The notes beneath the pieces were generated by a model, which was given only the letters and a program-made list of their open reading frames with translations, did not search any database and was not told the origin of the DNA. This document shows positions 8,714-17,224 of a DNA stretch of 64,000 bases, in pieces (the stretch's first letter is position 1; each line of letters opens with the position of its first letter). Position numbers and translations under genes: made by a program. The stretch comes from JAFDVL01 sp043783625. Lineage in GTDB: Bacteria > Acidobacteriota > Blastocatellia > RBC074. The stretch covers positions 23,397 through 87,396 of the forward strand of contig JAYVZE010000051.1 in NCBI GenBank assembly GCA_043783625.1, in the 5' to 3' direction.

Positions 8714-11700
8714 ATGAAAAGCCTACTCCCTAAAATTGCCAGTAATCTGATCCTTGTGGTTATTTTTGCAATTTCGGCTTTAGCGCAAGCCGATGTGACT
8801 TCGGCCACTGTCAGAGGAACCATCACCGATCAACAAGGTGCAGCCATCCCCAATGCATCCGTGACGATCAAAAGTACTGACCAGGGCACTGAGCGGACGG
8901 CTCAATCTGATGAAAACGGTGAATTCGTTTTTCTCACCTTGCGTCCCGGCCCGTATGAATTGACTGTCAACGCGACAGGGTTTTCCAGGCAGTTAGTCAA
9001 AGACCTTCAATTGACAATTGGTCAGGTTGTTGATCTCCCCCTTAAATTACAAATCGGTGGTCTCGCCGGAGAAGTCACGATCTCTACCGAAGCACCATTA
9101 ATTGAAACCGAGCGGACGCAGCAATCGAATACGATTGAAAGCCGCCAGATTCAAAATCTTCCGAATATTGGACGAGATTTTTCCTCGTATGTTTTCACTT
9201 TACCGGGAGTGTCCAGTTCGGCTGCTCCACGTGCGCAGTCGGGAACCCGCTTTACCTTTGGCTCGTCGGGGTTTTCCATTGGCGGCAGTAATGGACGCAG
9301 CAATTTGACCACCGTAGATGGTGGTGAGAACGAATATGGCAGCGGACAATTACGTTTTGCGATCAGCCCGGAAGCCGTGCAGGAATTTCAGGTCAATCGG
9401 AATTCGTTCAATGCCGAATTCGGCTTTACTGCCGGAACCGCGCTCAACGTCGTGACCCGCAGCGGAACCAATGCTTTTCATGGTAGTGGTTATATGTATT
9501 ATCGCTCCGATAAAACGGCAGCGAAAGAACGCTTTATCCCCGCTTTTATTCCGGCAGGGACGCGCATTTTTCAGCAACAGGCATATCCAGGATTTACGTT
9601 CGGCGGCCCGCTGGCGAAAAATAAACTATTTTTCTTTACGAATTATGAGCGGCAAAAACTTGATTTGCCCCGCTTCCGCAGCTATAGCGGCAATCTCCAG
9701 ACGCAGCCCGGCACTGCGCAATCCGCGCTGCTCACTCGCCTTGCGACTTCAACTGATCCCACCGTCGTCGCCGTAGCGAATGGCTTTCGTACGGCCTTGA
9801 CAACCAGTGCGACCAGCAATCCGACAGCTTACAATTTATTGCGTGCGAATGAAGGCGTCATCAATGCGCCGTTCCGTTTGAATAGCTGGATTACACGAGT
9901 GGATTACAACGTGACCCAGAATGATGTCATCATGGGACGCCTGTCATTAGCGCGAAATTTTAATGAACAGCTTGGTACTGATCCGGGGTCTTCGCCCAGT
10001 AATGCGACGACTTTGAAAGTAGCTGACACCACTATTTTAGGAGGCTGGACACATAATTTCGGATCAAATCTGGTGAATCAATTGCGCATTCAGGTTTCGC
10101 CGAAGAACTCTGCGATTACGACTCCGCGCCCGCCTGGTAGCACTGCTCTGATTCTTGGTGGTATTGCCGCTTTCAATCGTAATTCGGTGGCTCCCTTCAA
10201 TACCTTACAGGATCGTTATCAGGTGGAAAATAATCTGACCTGGATCAAGGGGAATCACACTGTGAAGACCGGCGGTTCCTTCCGTCCGGTGAAATATGAA
10301 GTTCGCAACGACCTCTGGGTTGGCGGTGAATGGACTTTCACGAGTGGTATTTATCCGCTGACAGTTTTACTGGCTTCTCAGCCAGCCGCTGTTCAGGGGG
10401 CAGTTGTTTCAGCAGTTTGTGTTACTGCCGGACGACCAGGCACAGATTGCACCAATGCAACGACGGGAACTGCGACTCTTAATTCTTTGATTGCGGGAAC
10501 GCAACTCAATGCGCTTCAGACCTTCAATTTCGGCTTGCCGTATCTTTATCGGCAAAGCTTCGGTAATTCGACCTGGAGAGGCACTGTGAATTACCTCGGT
10601 GGTTTCGTGCAGGATTCATGGAAGGTGAACAATCGGCTTTCGTTGGATTTCGGCGGACGCATTGATCGTGACAATGAACCCACGCCACTCCCGACGAAGA
10701 CTTATTTTTCGCCACGCTTTGGGTTTGCTCTTGATGTGACAGGCAACAAGAAAACTGTTATTCGTGGCGGCGGCGGAATTTTCTATTCACCCGTTTATTA
10801 TCAGGTTCCTTATCTGACGAATTTGCTGAATGATACGGGACAATATCTCAGCCAGGTTTTCCGTTCTCCGGCTTTCCCGACGGCGCAAACTCCGGCCACT
10901 CTGTGGGGCAAAGGCTTAGCGTTAGGTCGCTTGCCGTTCACGCAGTTATCGCAAGCCGATCTCACTTCATTTGGCGTGACCACTGGCCCCAAAGGTCCCG
11001 GACGTGTTGTGATTGAAATCGGACCTGATTACAAAGCCAATTATTCCGTTCAGGCCAACCTCAGTATTCAGCGTCAGATCACCAACGATCTTGGGGTTGA
11101 AATCGCCTACAACATGTATCGCGGTGTTCATATTCAACAGCCTGTTCCGGTGAATTATTGCGAAGCGGGAACGGCCGGATGCACCGCTTCCGCCGCGAAT
11201 GCCGCAGCCTTGCTGACGCGCAATCCTGCGTTCGGGCCTTTGTATCAGGCGATTGACCCGACGATTACGCAGGGCAACTTGTATTCTTCGCGTGGGAATT
11301 CGATCTATCACGGCATGACGCTTTCGGTGACGAAACGTTTCAGCAACAATTTTATGTTCCAGTCTTCGTATACCTGGAGCAAGACAATTGATGACGTGAC
11401 CGATTTCAATACGGCGTTTTATGCGCCATTTCCAACACGGCTCTATCTGGATCGTGCTTTATCCAGCTTTGATTTGCGGCACAATTATGTGTTCAGCGGA
11501 GTCTTCACCAGCCCGTGGAAAAATGTAGCGCTAAAGGATTTTTCTCTGGCTCCGATCATTTCAATCCGTAGTGGGATTCCATTCACGTTGACGACCGGAC
11601 AGGACATCAATGCAGACACTCGTGCGGCGAATGATCGTTTATTTTACATTGGTCGCAACACCGGTATCGGGCCGAATTTCAAGAGTGTGGACATGCGCTT

Positions 11701-11977
11701 AACGCGAGCCATCCGCTTTAAGCCGGATGGCAATGTCCGCCTTGATTTTACGGTCGAAGGAGTCAATCTTTTTAACCGGACAAATTATTCTTCGGTCAGA
11801 GATATTATTCCGCCGACGGTGGATTCGACGGGCAAATTTACGGAGCCGGATTACAATGCTGGAACCGTTCGCCTGAGCGGACGCAAAGACCGCAGCGCAG
11901 CCTTAGGACAGCCGCTGGCTTTTCAGGCTGCATTTGACCCACGTCGTATTCAGTTTGGATTGAAATTGGTGTTTTAG
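8714..11977 (+). CDS. Giant TonB-dependent receptor with carboxypeptidase-regulatory domain
   Basis: The 1,087-residue outer-membrane protein begins at an ATG preceded by TGGAGG. A signal peptide ends at about residue 24 (ISALAQ). Residues ~28-110 form a carboxypeptidase-regulatory-like domain (VRGTITDQQGAAIPNASVTI). A plug-like domain follows (RQIQNLPNIGRDF, then FGSSGFSIGGSNGRSNLTTVDGG). The rest is a long beta-barrel ending in RRIQFGLKLVF with a terminal Phe. This is the Oar-like family expanded in Acidobacteriota, usually taken as importers of glycans or other large substrates. No substrate genes lie next to it, and no TonB box was identified with confidence. Confidence 0.9.
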   Translation: MKSLLPKIASNLILVVIFAISALAQADVTSATVRGTITDQQGAAIPNASVTIKSTDQGTERTAQSDENGEFVFLTLRPGPYELTVNATGFSRQLVKDLQLTIGQVVDLPLKLQIGGLAGEVTISTEAPLIETERTQQSNTIESRQIQNLPNIGRDFSSYVFTLPGVSSSAAPRAQSGTRFTFGSSGFSIGGSNGRSNLTTVDGGENEYGSGQLRFAISPEAVQEFQVNRNSFNAEFGFTAGTALNVVTRSGTNAFHGSGYMYYRSDKTAAKERFIPAFIPAGTRIFQQQAYPGFTFGGPLAKNKLFFFTNYERQKLDLPRFRSYSGNLQTQPGTAQSALLTRLATSTDPTVVAVANGFRTALTTSATSNPTAYNLLRANEGVINAPFRLNSWITRVDYNVTQNDVIMGRLSLARNFNEQLGTDPGSSPSNATTLKVADTTILGGWTHNFGSNLVNQLRIQVSPKNSAITTPRPPGSTALILGGIAAFNRNSVAPFNTLQDRYQVENNLTWIKGNHTVKTGGSFRPVKYEVRNDLWVGGEWTFTSGIYPLTVLLASQPAAVQGAVVSAVCVTAGRPGTDCTNATTGTATLNSLIAGTQLNALQTFNFGLPYLYRQSFGNSTWRGTVNYLGGFVQDSWKVNNRLSLDFGGRIDRDNEPTPLPTKTYFSPRFGFALDVTGNKKTVIRGGGGIFYSPVYYQVPYLTNLLNDTGQYLSQVFRSPAFPTAQTPATLWGKGLALGRLPFTQLSQADLTSFGVTTGPKGPGRVVIEIGPDYKANYSVQANLSIQRQITNDLGVEIAYNMYRGVHIQQPVPVNYCEAGTAGCTASAANAAALLTRNPAFGPLYQAIDPTITQGNLYSSRGNSIYHGMTLSVTKRFSNNFMFQSSYTWSKTIDDVTDFNTAFYAPFPTRLYLDRALSSFDLRHNYVFSGVFTSPWKNVALKDFSLAPIISIRSGIPFTLTTGQDINADTRAANDRLFYIGRNTGIGPNFKSVDMRLTRAIRFKPDGNVRLDFTVEGVNLFNRTNYSSVRDIIPPTVDSTGKFTEPDYNAGTVRLSGRKDRSAALGQPLAFQAAFDPRRIQFGLKLVF

Positions 11978-11978
11978 A

Positions 11979-12108
11979 GGTAGCGCAAACTTTCCAGTTT
12001 GCGTTATTCCTTGACTGTAGCTTCGATGAAAACCGAACGCTTAACGCGATCTGGTTTTCATCGAAGCTACAAATTTAAAAGACGCAAACTGGAAAGTTTG
12101 CGCTACGG
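11979..12108. repeat. Nested family B palindrome between convergent genes
   Basis: Outer arms TAGCGCAAACTTTCCAGTT and its complement near 12083-12108 enclose a second perfect inverted repeat: TGTAGCTTCGATGAAAACC at 12016-12034 and its complement at 12053-12071. It lies between the convergent TonB receptor and oxidoreductase genes, and a two-stage hairpin could stop transcription from both sides. Confidence 0.8.
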
Positions 12109-12112
12109 TTGC

Positions 12113-13240
12113 TTACACTTTCACCGTCTTGCCTGTCTTCGCCGCTTCATAAATCGCCATCATATATTTCAAATCGCGCAGTCCTTCTTCGCCGGGTGTC
12201 AGCACGTCTTTATTGTTCATGATGCAATCCGACATGTGATCCATTTCTGAAGCGAAATGATCTCTGGGTTGGATGTCGCGTTCGGCTAATTGTCCACCGA
12301 TCCGAGTCCGCAAACGCGCTCCGGTGTATCCGGTCGCGGGTTCCAGTTCGACCCAGCCTTTGGTTCCAATCACCCGAATGCGATTTTGTCCAGCGTAGCC
12401 GTAACTCGAAGTACATTGCGCGAGCGCACCGCTTGGAAATCGTAGCTGAAAATTAATCATGTCTTCGACCTCCTTGAAGCGAATGTCGGTGCGGTCGGTG
12501 TATTCCATCGCGCTGATTTCGGTCGGTTCTTCGCCCGTGCAATAGCGCGTCGCCTGCAACGCATACAGCCCAATATCCATGAGCGAGCCGCCTCCGGCGA
12601 GTGCCATATTCAAACGCCATTGCTTCGGATCGCCAATGTTGAAGCCGTGATCGCTGACGACGGCTCTGATGGGACCCAGCAGTTCTTTGTCCTGCGAAAT
12701 TTTGATGAGCGTTTGATTGAACGGTTCGTAGCGGCAGCGGTACGCGACCATTAATTTTTTGCCCGCTGCACGGCACGCGGCAATCATGGCTTCGCAATCT
12801 TTCGGCGTGCTTGCCATCGGTTTTTCCGTGAGGATGTGCTTGCCCGCCTTGGCTCCGCGAATGGTGTATTCCGCGTGCATCGCATTTGGTAGCACGACGT
12901 AAATCACATCCACTTCAGGATTATTTTTGAGCTCGTCGTAATTTTCGTAGTTGTAAATATTTTTCGCACTGACGTTATAACGCGCTGCTAACTTGTCAGC
13001 CTTTTCACGATTGCCGCTGACGAAGGCGACGAGCTTGGATTTTTCGGACTTGGCAAAGCCCGGCAGAATTTGATTGATCGCTAAACTTCCCAAGCCAACG
13101 ATAGCCCAACCAAGTTTTTTGCCTGGTGGATCGGGAACGCGCTGCGCGATGATTGGCGTAGCAGTTAAGGCTCCTGCGACGAGGGAAGACGCCGCCGATT
13201 GCTTGATGAAATTTCTTCGTGAGACGGATGAGTTCGACAT
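12113..13240 (-). CDS. Tat-exported Gfo/Idh/MocA family oxidoreductase
   Basis: The 375-residue protein is read from the ATG at 13240; upstream in-frame codons would translate a repeat. Residues 1-33 are a Tat signal (SRRNFIKQ then a hydrophobic AASSLVAGALTA). The Rossmann motif is GWAIVGLGSLA (about 41-51). EKPMASTPKDCEAMI is the family's EKP motif, and the C-terminal part is the mixed alpha/beta substrate domain. Members oxidise or reduce sugars and related polyols with NAD(P); export with the cofactor bound explains the Tat signal. The substrate is unknown. A secreted metallo-hydrolase gene lies upstream in the same direction, separated by a family C palindrome. Confidence 0.9.
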   Translation of the reverse strand: MSNSSVSRRNFIKQSAASSLVAGALTATPIIAQRVPDPPGKKLGWAIVGLGSLAINQILPGFAKSEKSKLVAFVSGNREKADKLAARYNVSAKNIYNYENYDELKNNPEVDVIYVVLPNAMHAEYTIRGAKAGKHILTEKPMASTPKDCEAMIAACRAAGKKLMVAYRCRYEPFNQTLIKISQDKELLGPIRAVVSDHGFNIGDPKQWRLNMALAGGGSLMDIGLYALQATRYCTGEEPTEISAMEYTDRTDIRFKEVEDMINFQLRFPSGALAQCTSSYGYAGQNRIRVIGTKGWVELEPATGYTGARLRTRIGGQLAERDIQPRDHFASEMDHMSDCIMNNKDVLTPGEEGLRDLKYMMAIYEAAKTGKTVKV

Positions 13241-13265
13241 GGTTTCTCCTGTTAGTAATTTATTT

Positions 13266-13322
13266 GGTGCGCCAGCATCTTGCTGGCACTTGATGAAGCT
13301 CTGCCAGCAAGATGCTGGCGTA
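13266..13322. repeat. Palindromic repeat, family C, copy 1
   Basis: GGTGCGCCAGCATCTTGCTGG and its reverse complement enclose a short loop. Other copies are at 22066-22129, 35948-35980, 54444-54469 and 55817-55881. Confidence 0.85.
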
Positions 13323-13328
13323 TCAGTT

Positions 13329-14327
13329 TCAATGACGCGGCGGCAAATCAAAGCGCATGCCGTCAGTGCCAAGCACAACTTTACCCTTGAAAATTTCACT
13401 CACGCCGCGTGTGAAAGCTGGCTCCGTCTGCGTATTCGGAACGGGAACCAGATGCGTAAACACCAATGTTTCCACCTTCGCGGAAGCCGCAATTTCAGCG
13501 GCTTCCGTGGGACTGGTGTGATACGTGATGATGTCGCTGGCTAATTTTGCACGACGTTTATTACCAGCTTTTTCAAAATTCTTCGCGGCAAATTCCAATA
13601 AATTTTTGGCGATGACTTCGTGAATCAATAAATCCGCACCTGTTGCGTGCTTCGCTAAATTCTCACTTTTTGCCGTGTCACCTGAGACGACGACAACGCG
13701 CCCTTTGTATTCAAAACGGTAGCCATACGCCGGAGTCACCGGATCATGATTAACCTTGAACGCCAAAACTTTTAATCCATTGCGCTCAAACACGAGAGCG
13801 GCTTCGTCGTCTTTTTTTGATTTGACAGGAATCGCAATGGCTCCGGCGGCGGCGCGTGGCATCATCTCTTCGCTGTGATGTAAAACGCGGTAATCGGTGT
13901 CGAGCGCGTACGCCTGCACGAATCCGGCGACAACTTTCTCAACGCCGGGAGGCCCGTAAACATTGAGCTTTTGTGTGCGTCCGGCAATCCAGCTTTGCAC
14001 GACTGCTTCGCCGAGATCACCGATATGATCGGAATGAAAATGCGTCAGCAGGACGGCACTCAGGTTTTGTACCGGAAGATTATTAGTGGCAATTTTGCGC
14101 CACGAACCGGAGCCAGTATCCACGATAATAAATTCGTTACCAGCCAGAATCGCAGTACAGGCTTGGGCACGATTTGCATCCGGTAGTGGTGAGCCTGTAC
14201 CGCATAAAACAACATGTAGCTGCCCGTCATCAAAAGTAGACGGGGGAGGATTTTGCTGTGCACATGTCGCGGAAGAGATCATTAAAATTAGCCAAATACA
14301 GGTAATTCGTGTGATGTGCATTTTCAT
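13329..14327 (-). CDS. Secreted metallo-beta-lactamase-fold hydrolase
   Basis: The 332-residue protein has a signal peptide (residues 1-23, ending SSATCA). The metal-binding THFHSDHIGD motif appears at about residue 95, a GDTA aspartate later (VVVSGDTAKS), and a C-terminal FTHLVP histidine. The order and the opening VVLCGTGSPLPDANRAQAC match the RNase Z/arylsulfatase-like branch of the MBL superfamily. Export argues against a tRNA-processing role and favours hydrolysis of a small ester or sulfate, but the substrate is not determined. A CCTTTCATC sequence just upstream on the plus strand corresponds to an AAAGGA ribosome site. Confidence 0.88.
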   Translation of the reverse strand: MKMHITRITCIWLILMISSATCAQQNPPPSTFDDGQLHVVLCGTGSPLPDANRAQACTAILAGNEFIIVDTGSGSWRKIATNNLPVQNLSAVLLTHFHSDHIGDLGEAVVQSWIAGRTQKLNVYGPPGVEKVVAGFVQAYALDTDYRVLHHSEEMMPRAAAGAIAIPVKSKKDDEAALVFERNGLKVLAFKVNHDPVTPAYGYRFEYKGRVVVVSGDTAKSENLAKHATGADLLIHEVIAKNLLEFAAKNFEKAGNKRRAKLASDIITYHTSPTEAAEIAASAKVETLVFTHLVPVPNTQTEPAFTRGVSEIFKGKVVLGTDGMRFDLPPRH

Positions 14328-14586
14328 TATCTTTATCCTTTCATCATCCTTAGCCGGATCGGTGCAGCCTCTCTCGCCCCTTCGTCGAGGTAATGAATTC
14401 GATAGCCGTCAACCCCCAACCTCAATGTAGTTCGGTTGAAAAGGGAAGTCCGCAAGATTTGCAAAGCATTCATCAGGCGTTCGCAATACTCCTGATTTTA
14501 CCTCATTCAAGTTCATGACAGGTCCCCAGTTGGTGCTCACAATGAATTAGTTGTTGGGCTGAATTATATCCACATAAGACTGAAGC
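14328..14586. other. Intergenic region without a recognised gene
   Basis: About 260 bases between the metallo-hydrolase start and a long foldback repeat. No open frame with family features and no RNA gene was recognised. It should contain the hydrolase promoter, reading leftward. Confidence 0.4.
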
Positions 14587-14587
14587 G

Positions 14588-14757
14588 CAAGCAAGTTGGG
14601 AGCGCAAGCATCCTGCTTGCTCACGTTTGCCAACGCAGCGAAGCAAACGCAGTGGCGAGAGAACAAACTGTCAATCACACGCACTCCTCGCCACGTCACG
14701 CGAGCGGCGTTGCATGCGCTCGCGGAGCCAGCAGGATGCTGGCGCTCCCAGTCCTAC
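14588..14757. repeat. Long foldback element, family D, copy 1
   Basis: A segment of about 170 bases has ends GGGAGCGCAAGCATCCTGC and GCAGGATGCTGGCGCTCCCA as inverted repeats. An internal block CGCCACGTCACGCGAGCGGC is shared with 48150-48304 and 63663-63817. It reaches the last codons of the Lrp-type regulator on the opposite strand. Confidence 0.75.
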
Positions 14758-15221
14758 GCAACCCGCCGTAAGCTCCGCCTGGAAATGGGTGATGAAAGGA
14801 CAATCGAAGTTTCCGTCAGCGCATACGGCGTAAATGAATCAAGCAATTTTTCCAAATGTAAAATCGAACTGACATGCGCCTTCAGGATAAACGCTCCGGT
14901 TCCGGTGATGCGATGACATTCGACGATCTCTTCGGCTTTTTTGATGAGTTTGAGAATGCGATTGATGTCTCCGCCCTGAATCCGAATCCGAATGTACGCC
15001 GTCACGCGCAAGCCCGCCATTTCGGGATTCACTTCCGCGTGGTAGCCCGTGATGATTCCGGCGTCTTCTAATTTTTTGACCCGTTCGGCCACGGCTGGTG
15101 TCGAGAGTCCAACTATTCTGCCTAATTCCGAATACGATAACCGCCCGTTTTCCTGTAAGGCATCAAGGATGTTCCAGCCGATTTCATCTAGGAGCTTTTC
15201 ATTTTGTAAGTAATTTTGCAT
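14754..15221 (-). CDS. Lrp/AsnC family transcriptional regulator
   Basis: A 155-residue regulator. The N-terminal helix-turn-helix (ILDALQENGRLSYSELGRIVGLSTPAVAERVKKLEDAGII) is typical, followed by an RAM/AsnC ligand domain (YIRIRIQGGD, ECHRITGTGAFILKAHV). These proteins form octamers that sense amino acids. It is transcribed divergently from the aminotransferase that opens the Phe/Tyr catabolic genes, with 114 bases between, so control of that operon by phenylalanine or tyrosine is a reasonable inference. The last few residues (RRSLRRVA) reach the edge of the neighbouring foldback element and may be repeat-derived. Confidence 0.93.
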   Translation of the reverse strand: MQNYLQNEKLLDEIGWNILDALQENGRLSYSELGRIVGLSTPAVAERVKKLEDAGIITGYHAEVNPEMAGLRVTAYIRIRIQGGDINRILKLIKKAEEIVECHRITGTGAFILKAHVSSILHLEKLLDSFTPYALTETSIVLSSPISRRSLRRVA

Positions 15222-15335
15222 TTGACTTGGTAATCCTTAATTAAAACTTAAAAACTTCCTTCAAAATACTATGTATTCTGCCTGGCTTCCAGCGGTAAAC
15301 TAATCACTGAAAATTAGGAGAAAGGATTTTTAGTT
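15222..15335. promoter_or_regulatory. Divergent control region of the Lrp gene and the Phe/Tyr operon
   Basis: The 114-base gap is AT-rich at 15230-15270 (TTAATTAAAACTTAAAAACTT), as expected for Lrp-type binding. It ends in TTAGGAGAAAGGA, the ribosome site for the aminotransferase. Exact operators cannot be assigned by eye. Confidence 0.45.
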
Positions 15336-16280
15336 ATGATCTTCGGAAAAAATAATCTGGTTTGGTACAACGGGAAAATTGTTCGTGCCGATGAATTGTC
15401 GGTCGGCATCGGCACGCATGGCTTGCATTACGGGACAGGCGTTTTTGAAGGCATTCGCAGCTATGCTACCGATCACGGGGTCGCAATTTTTAGATTGCCG
15501 GAACATCTGCAACGGCTTGCCGCTTCCGCCCATGTGTACGGGATGAAACTTAAATTTTCTGAAGCCGAATTAACGGATGCCTGCCGTCAGGTGGTCGCGC
15601 TGAACGAACTAACCAATTGTTACATTCGCCCGCTTGTTTTTTTGGGTGATGAATCGTTAGGGATCAAAGCCAATCCTGAAGTCAACGTGGCGGTGATGGC
15701 GTTTGAATGGAGTACGAATCCGAAGGGGCAAAGCGAAGGAATTCGGGCGATAATTTCAAGCTATACGAAATTTAATTCTTCAATGATGCCGACGACAGCG
15801 AAGGCTTCGGGGCAGTATATTAATTCCAGATTAGCATTACGTGAAGCCTCAGCACGCGGCTTTGATGAAGCGATTCTGCTCAACACCGAAGGTAACATCG
15901 CCGAAGGTTCGGTTGAAAATATTTTCATTGTGAAGGATGGAACGCTGTACACGAATGACGCGGAATCATCAATCTTAATGGGCATCACACGGGCTTCGGT
16001 CATTGATCTGGCGCGTGATTTGGGAATCCCTGTCGTTATCAAATTGCTAACTGTGGCAGAGCTGAAAAATGCTGATGAAGTATTTTTCACGGGAACCGCC
16101 GTTGAGGTAATTCCAGTTCGTGAAGTGGATGAAACGATGATCGGCAACGGGAAAACCGGAGTGTTCACGGCGCAACTTCAATCGCTTTTTAATCGAACGA
16201 CGAAAGGTCAAAATTCATTGCGACAAAGCTGGCTGACCTTGGTCGAAAACAATCTGAATGTTAATCAGGTTGCGGCGTAA
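15336..16280 (+). CDS. ilvE: Branched-chain/aromatic amino acid aminotransferase, IlvE type
   Basis: A 314-residue fold-type IV PLP aminotransferase. GTHGLHYGTGVFEGIRSY near residue 28 and the PLP lysine in TAKASGQYINS (about residue 153) are diagnostic, as are EGSVENIF and FFTGTAVEVIPV. The family mainly handles Leu/Ile/Val with glutamate. It is the first gene of a run with phenylalanine hydroxylase and HPPD, and no separate tyrosine aminotransferase is present. It may therefore supply 4-hydroxyphenylpyruvate from tyrosine, which IlvE-type enzymes can do at lower rates. A strong TTAGGAGAAAGG site precedes the ATG, and the next gene starts 5 bases after the stop. Confidence 0.9.
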   Translation: MIFGKNNLVWYNGKIVRADELSVGIGTHGLHYGTGVFEGIRSYATDHGVAIFRLPEHLQRLAASAHVYGMKLKFSEAELTDACRQVVALNELTNCYIRPLVFLGDESLGIKANPEVNVAVMAFEWSTNPKGQSEGIRAIISSYTKFNSSMMPTTAKASGQYINSRLALREASARGFDEAILLNTEGNIAEGSVENIFIVKDGTLYTNDAESSILMGITRASVIDLARDLGIPVVIKLLTVAELKNADEVFFTGTAVEVIPVREVDETMIGNGKTGVFTAQLQSLFNRTTKGQNSLRQSWLTLVENNLNVNQVAA

Positions 16281-16285
16281 GTTTT

Positions 16286-17134
16286 ATGAAGATCGAAGCT
16301 GAATTTTTATCGGCGGATATTGCAACGACAGAAATTTCAACGCTGCCGATTGACCATCCCGGCGCGCACGATCCTGAATATCGCGCACGAAGGAATTACA
16401 TTGCTCATTTGGCGGCAAATTATCGGCACGACCCGTTACACGTTATTCCTGAAATTAACTATACCAGCGAAGAAATCGCAGTTTGGCGCAATGTTTACCG
16501 GCAATTAGAAAAAGGGCAACAGCGTCGCGCTTGTTCTTTTTACCTGCAAGCCAAACAAAATTTAGGCATCAGCGGCGCAGCGATTCCGCAAATTAAAAAC
16601 CTTAGTGTCAAGCTGAACAGCTTCACCGGTTTTCGTCTCGCACCTATCGAAGGTTTAGTCGAAACGCGGGCATTTTTAAGCCGTCTCGAAAAACGGACAA
16701 TGCTTTGCACGCAGTACGTGCGCCACCATTCACGCCCGGATTACACGCCCGAACCTGACATCGTTCACGAAGCCATCGGACATATTCCAACGTTTACGAT
16801 TCCTGATTTTGCTGATTTTTCTGAACTGGTCGGCTACGGCGCACGCATCGCCGATGAGCAACAATTGATTGAGCTTGGCAGGTTATACTGGTGGACAGTA
16901 GAATTCGGATTGATCGAAGAAGGCAGCGAAATCAAAGCCTTTGGCGCAGGTCTGTTGTCGTCATTCAGTGAACTGGAAAATTGTTTCCAACCGAAAATTC
17001 CGAAGACGAAATTTAATTTGAAAGAAGTAATCAATACCGAATTCGATTATTCGATGATGCAACCTGTGCTGTTCATCATCCCTTCGTATGCGTATTTGAA
17101 AGAAGTGACCCGCAGGTTTATTGCGTCGTTTTGA
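16286..17134 (+). CDS. phhA: Phenylalanine 4-monooxygenase
   Basis: The 282-residue non-heme iron, pterin-dependent hydroxylase converts phenylalanine to tyrosine. The iron ligands are the two histidines of HEAIGH (about residues 155-160) and the glutamate of VEFGLIEEG (about 200). YTPEPDIVHE and GLLSSFSELE are family signatures. Its length matches bacterial single-domain PAH; there is no ACT regulatory domain. It starts 5 bases after ilvE, so the two are one transcript. A pterin carbinolamine dehydratase, which normally recycles the cofactor, is not in this window. Confidence 0.95.
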   Translation: MKIEAEFLSADIATTEISTLPIDHPGAHDPEYRARRNYIAHLAANYRHDPLHVIPEINYTSEEIAVWRNVYRQLEKGQQRRACSFYLQAKQNLGISGAAIPQIKNLSVKLNSFTGFRLAPIEGLVETRAFLSRLEKRTMLCTQYVRHHSRPDYTPEPDIVHEAIGHIPTFTIPDFADFSELVGYGARIADEQQLIELGRLYWWTVEFGLIEEGSEIKAFGAGLLSSFSELENCFQPKIPKTKFNLKEVINTEFDYSMMQPVLFIIPSYAYLKEVTRRFIASF

Positions 17135-17138
17135 AAAG

Positions 17139-17216
17139 TTCAGAGTTACGGCTTCAGCCGTGCAACCGTCGCGCTTCGCTGGCGGTTGCGTACGCATAAA
17201 TGCGTAACTCTAAACG
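17139..17216. repeat. Palindromic repeat, family E, copy 1
   Basis: CAGAGTTACGGCTTCAGCCG at the left pairs with TACGCATAAATGCGTAACTC at the right around an inner CAACCG...CGGTTG stem. A close copy is at 43216-43296. It separates phhA from hpd and may reduce transcript read-through. Confidence 0.8.
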
Positions 17217-17224
17217 GAGCTAAT

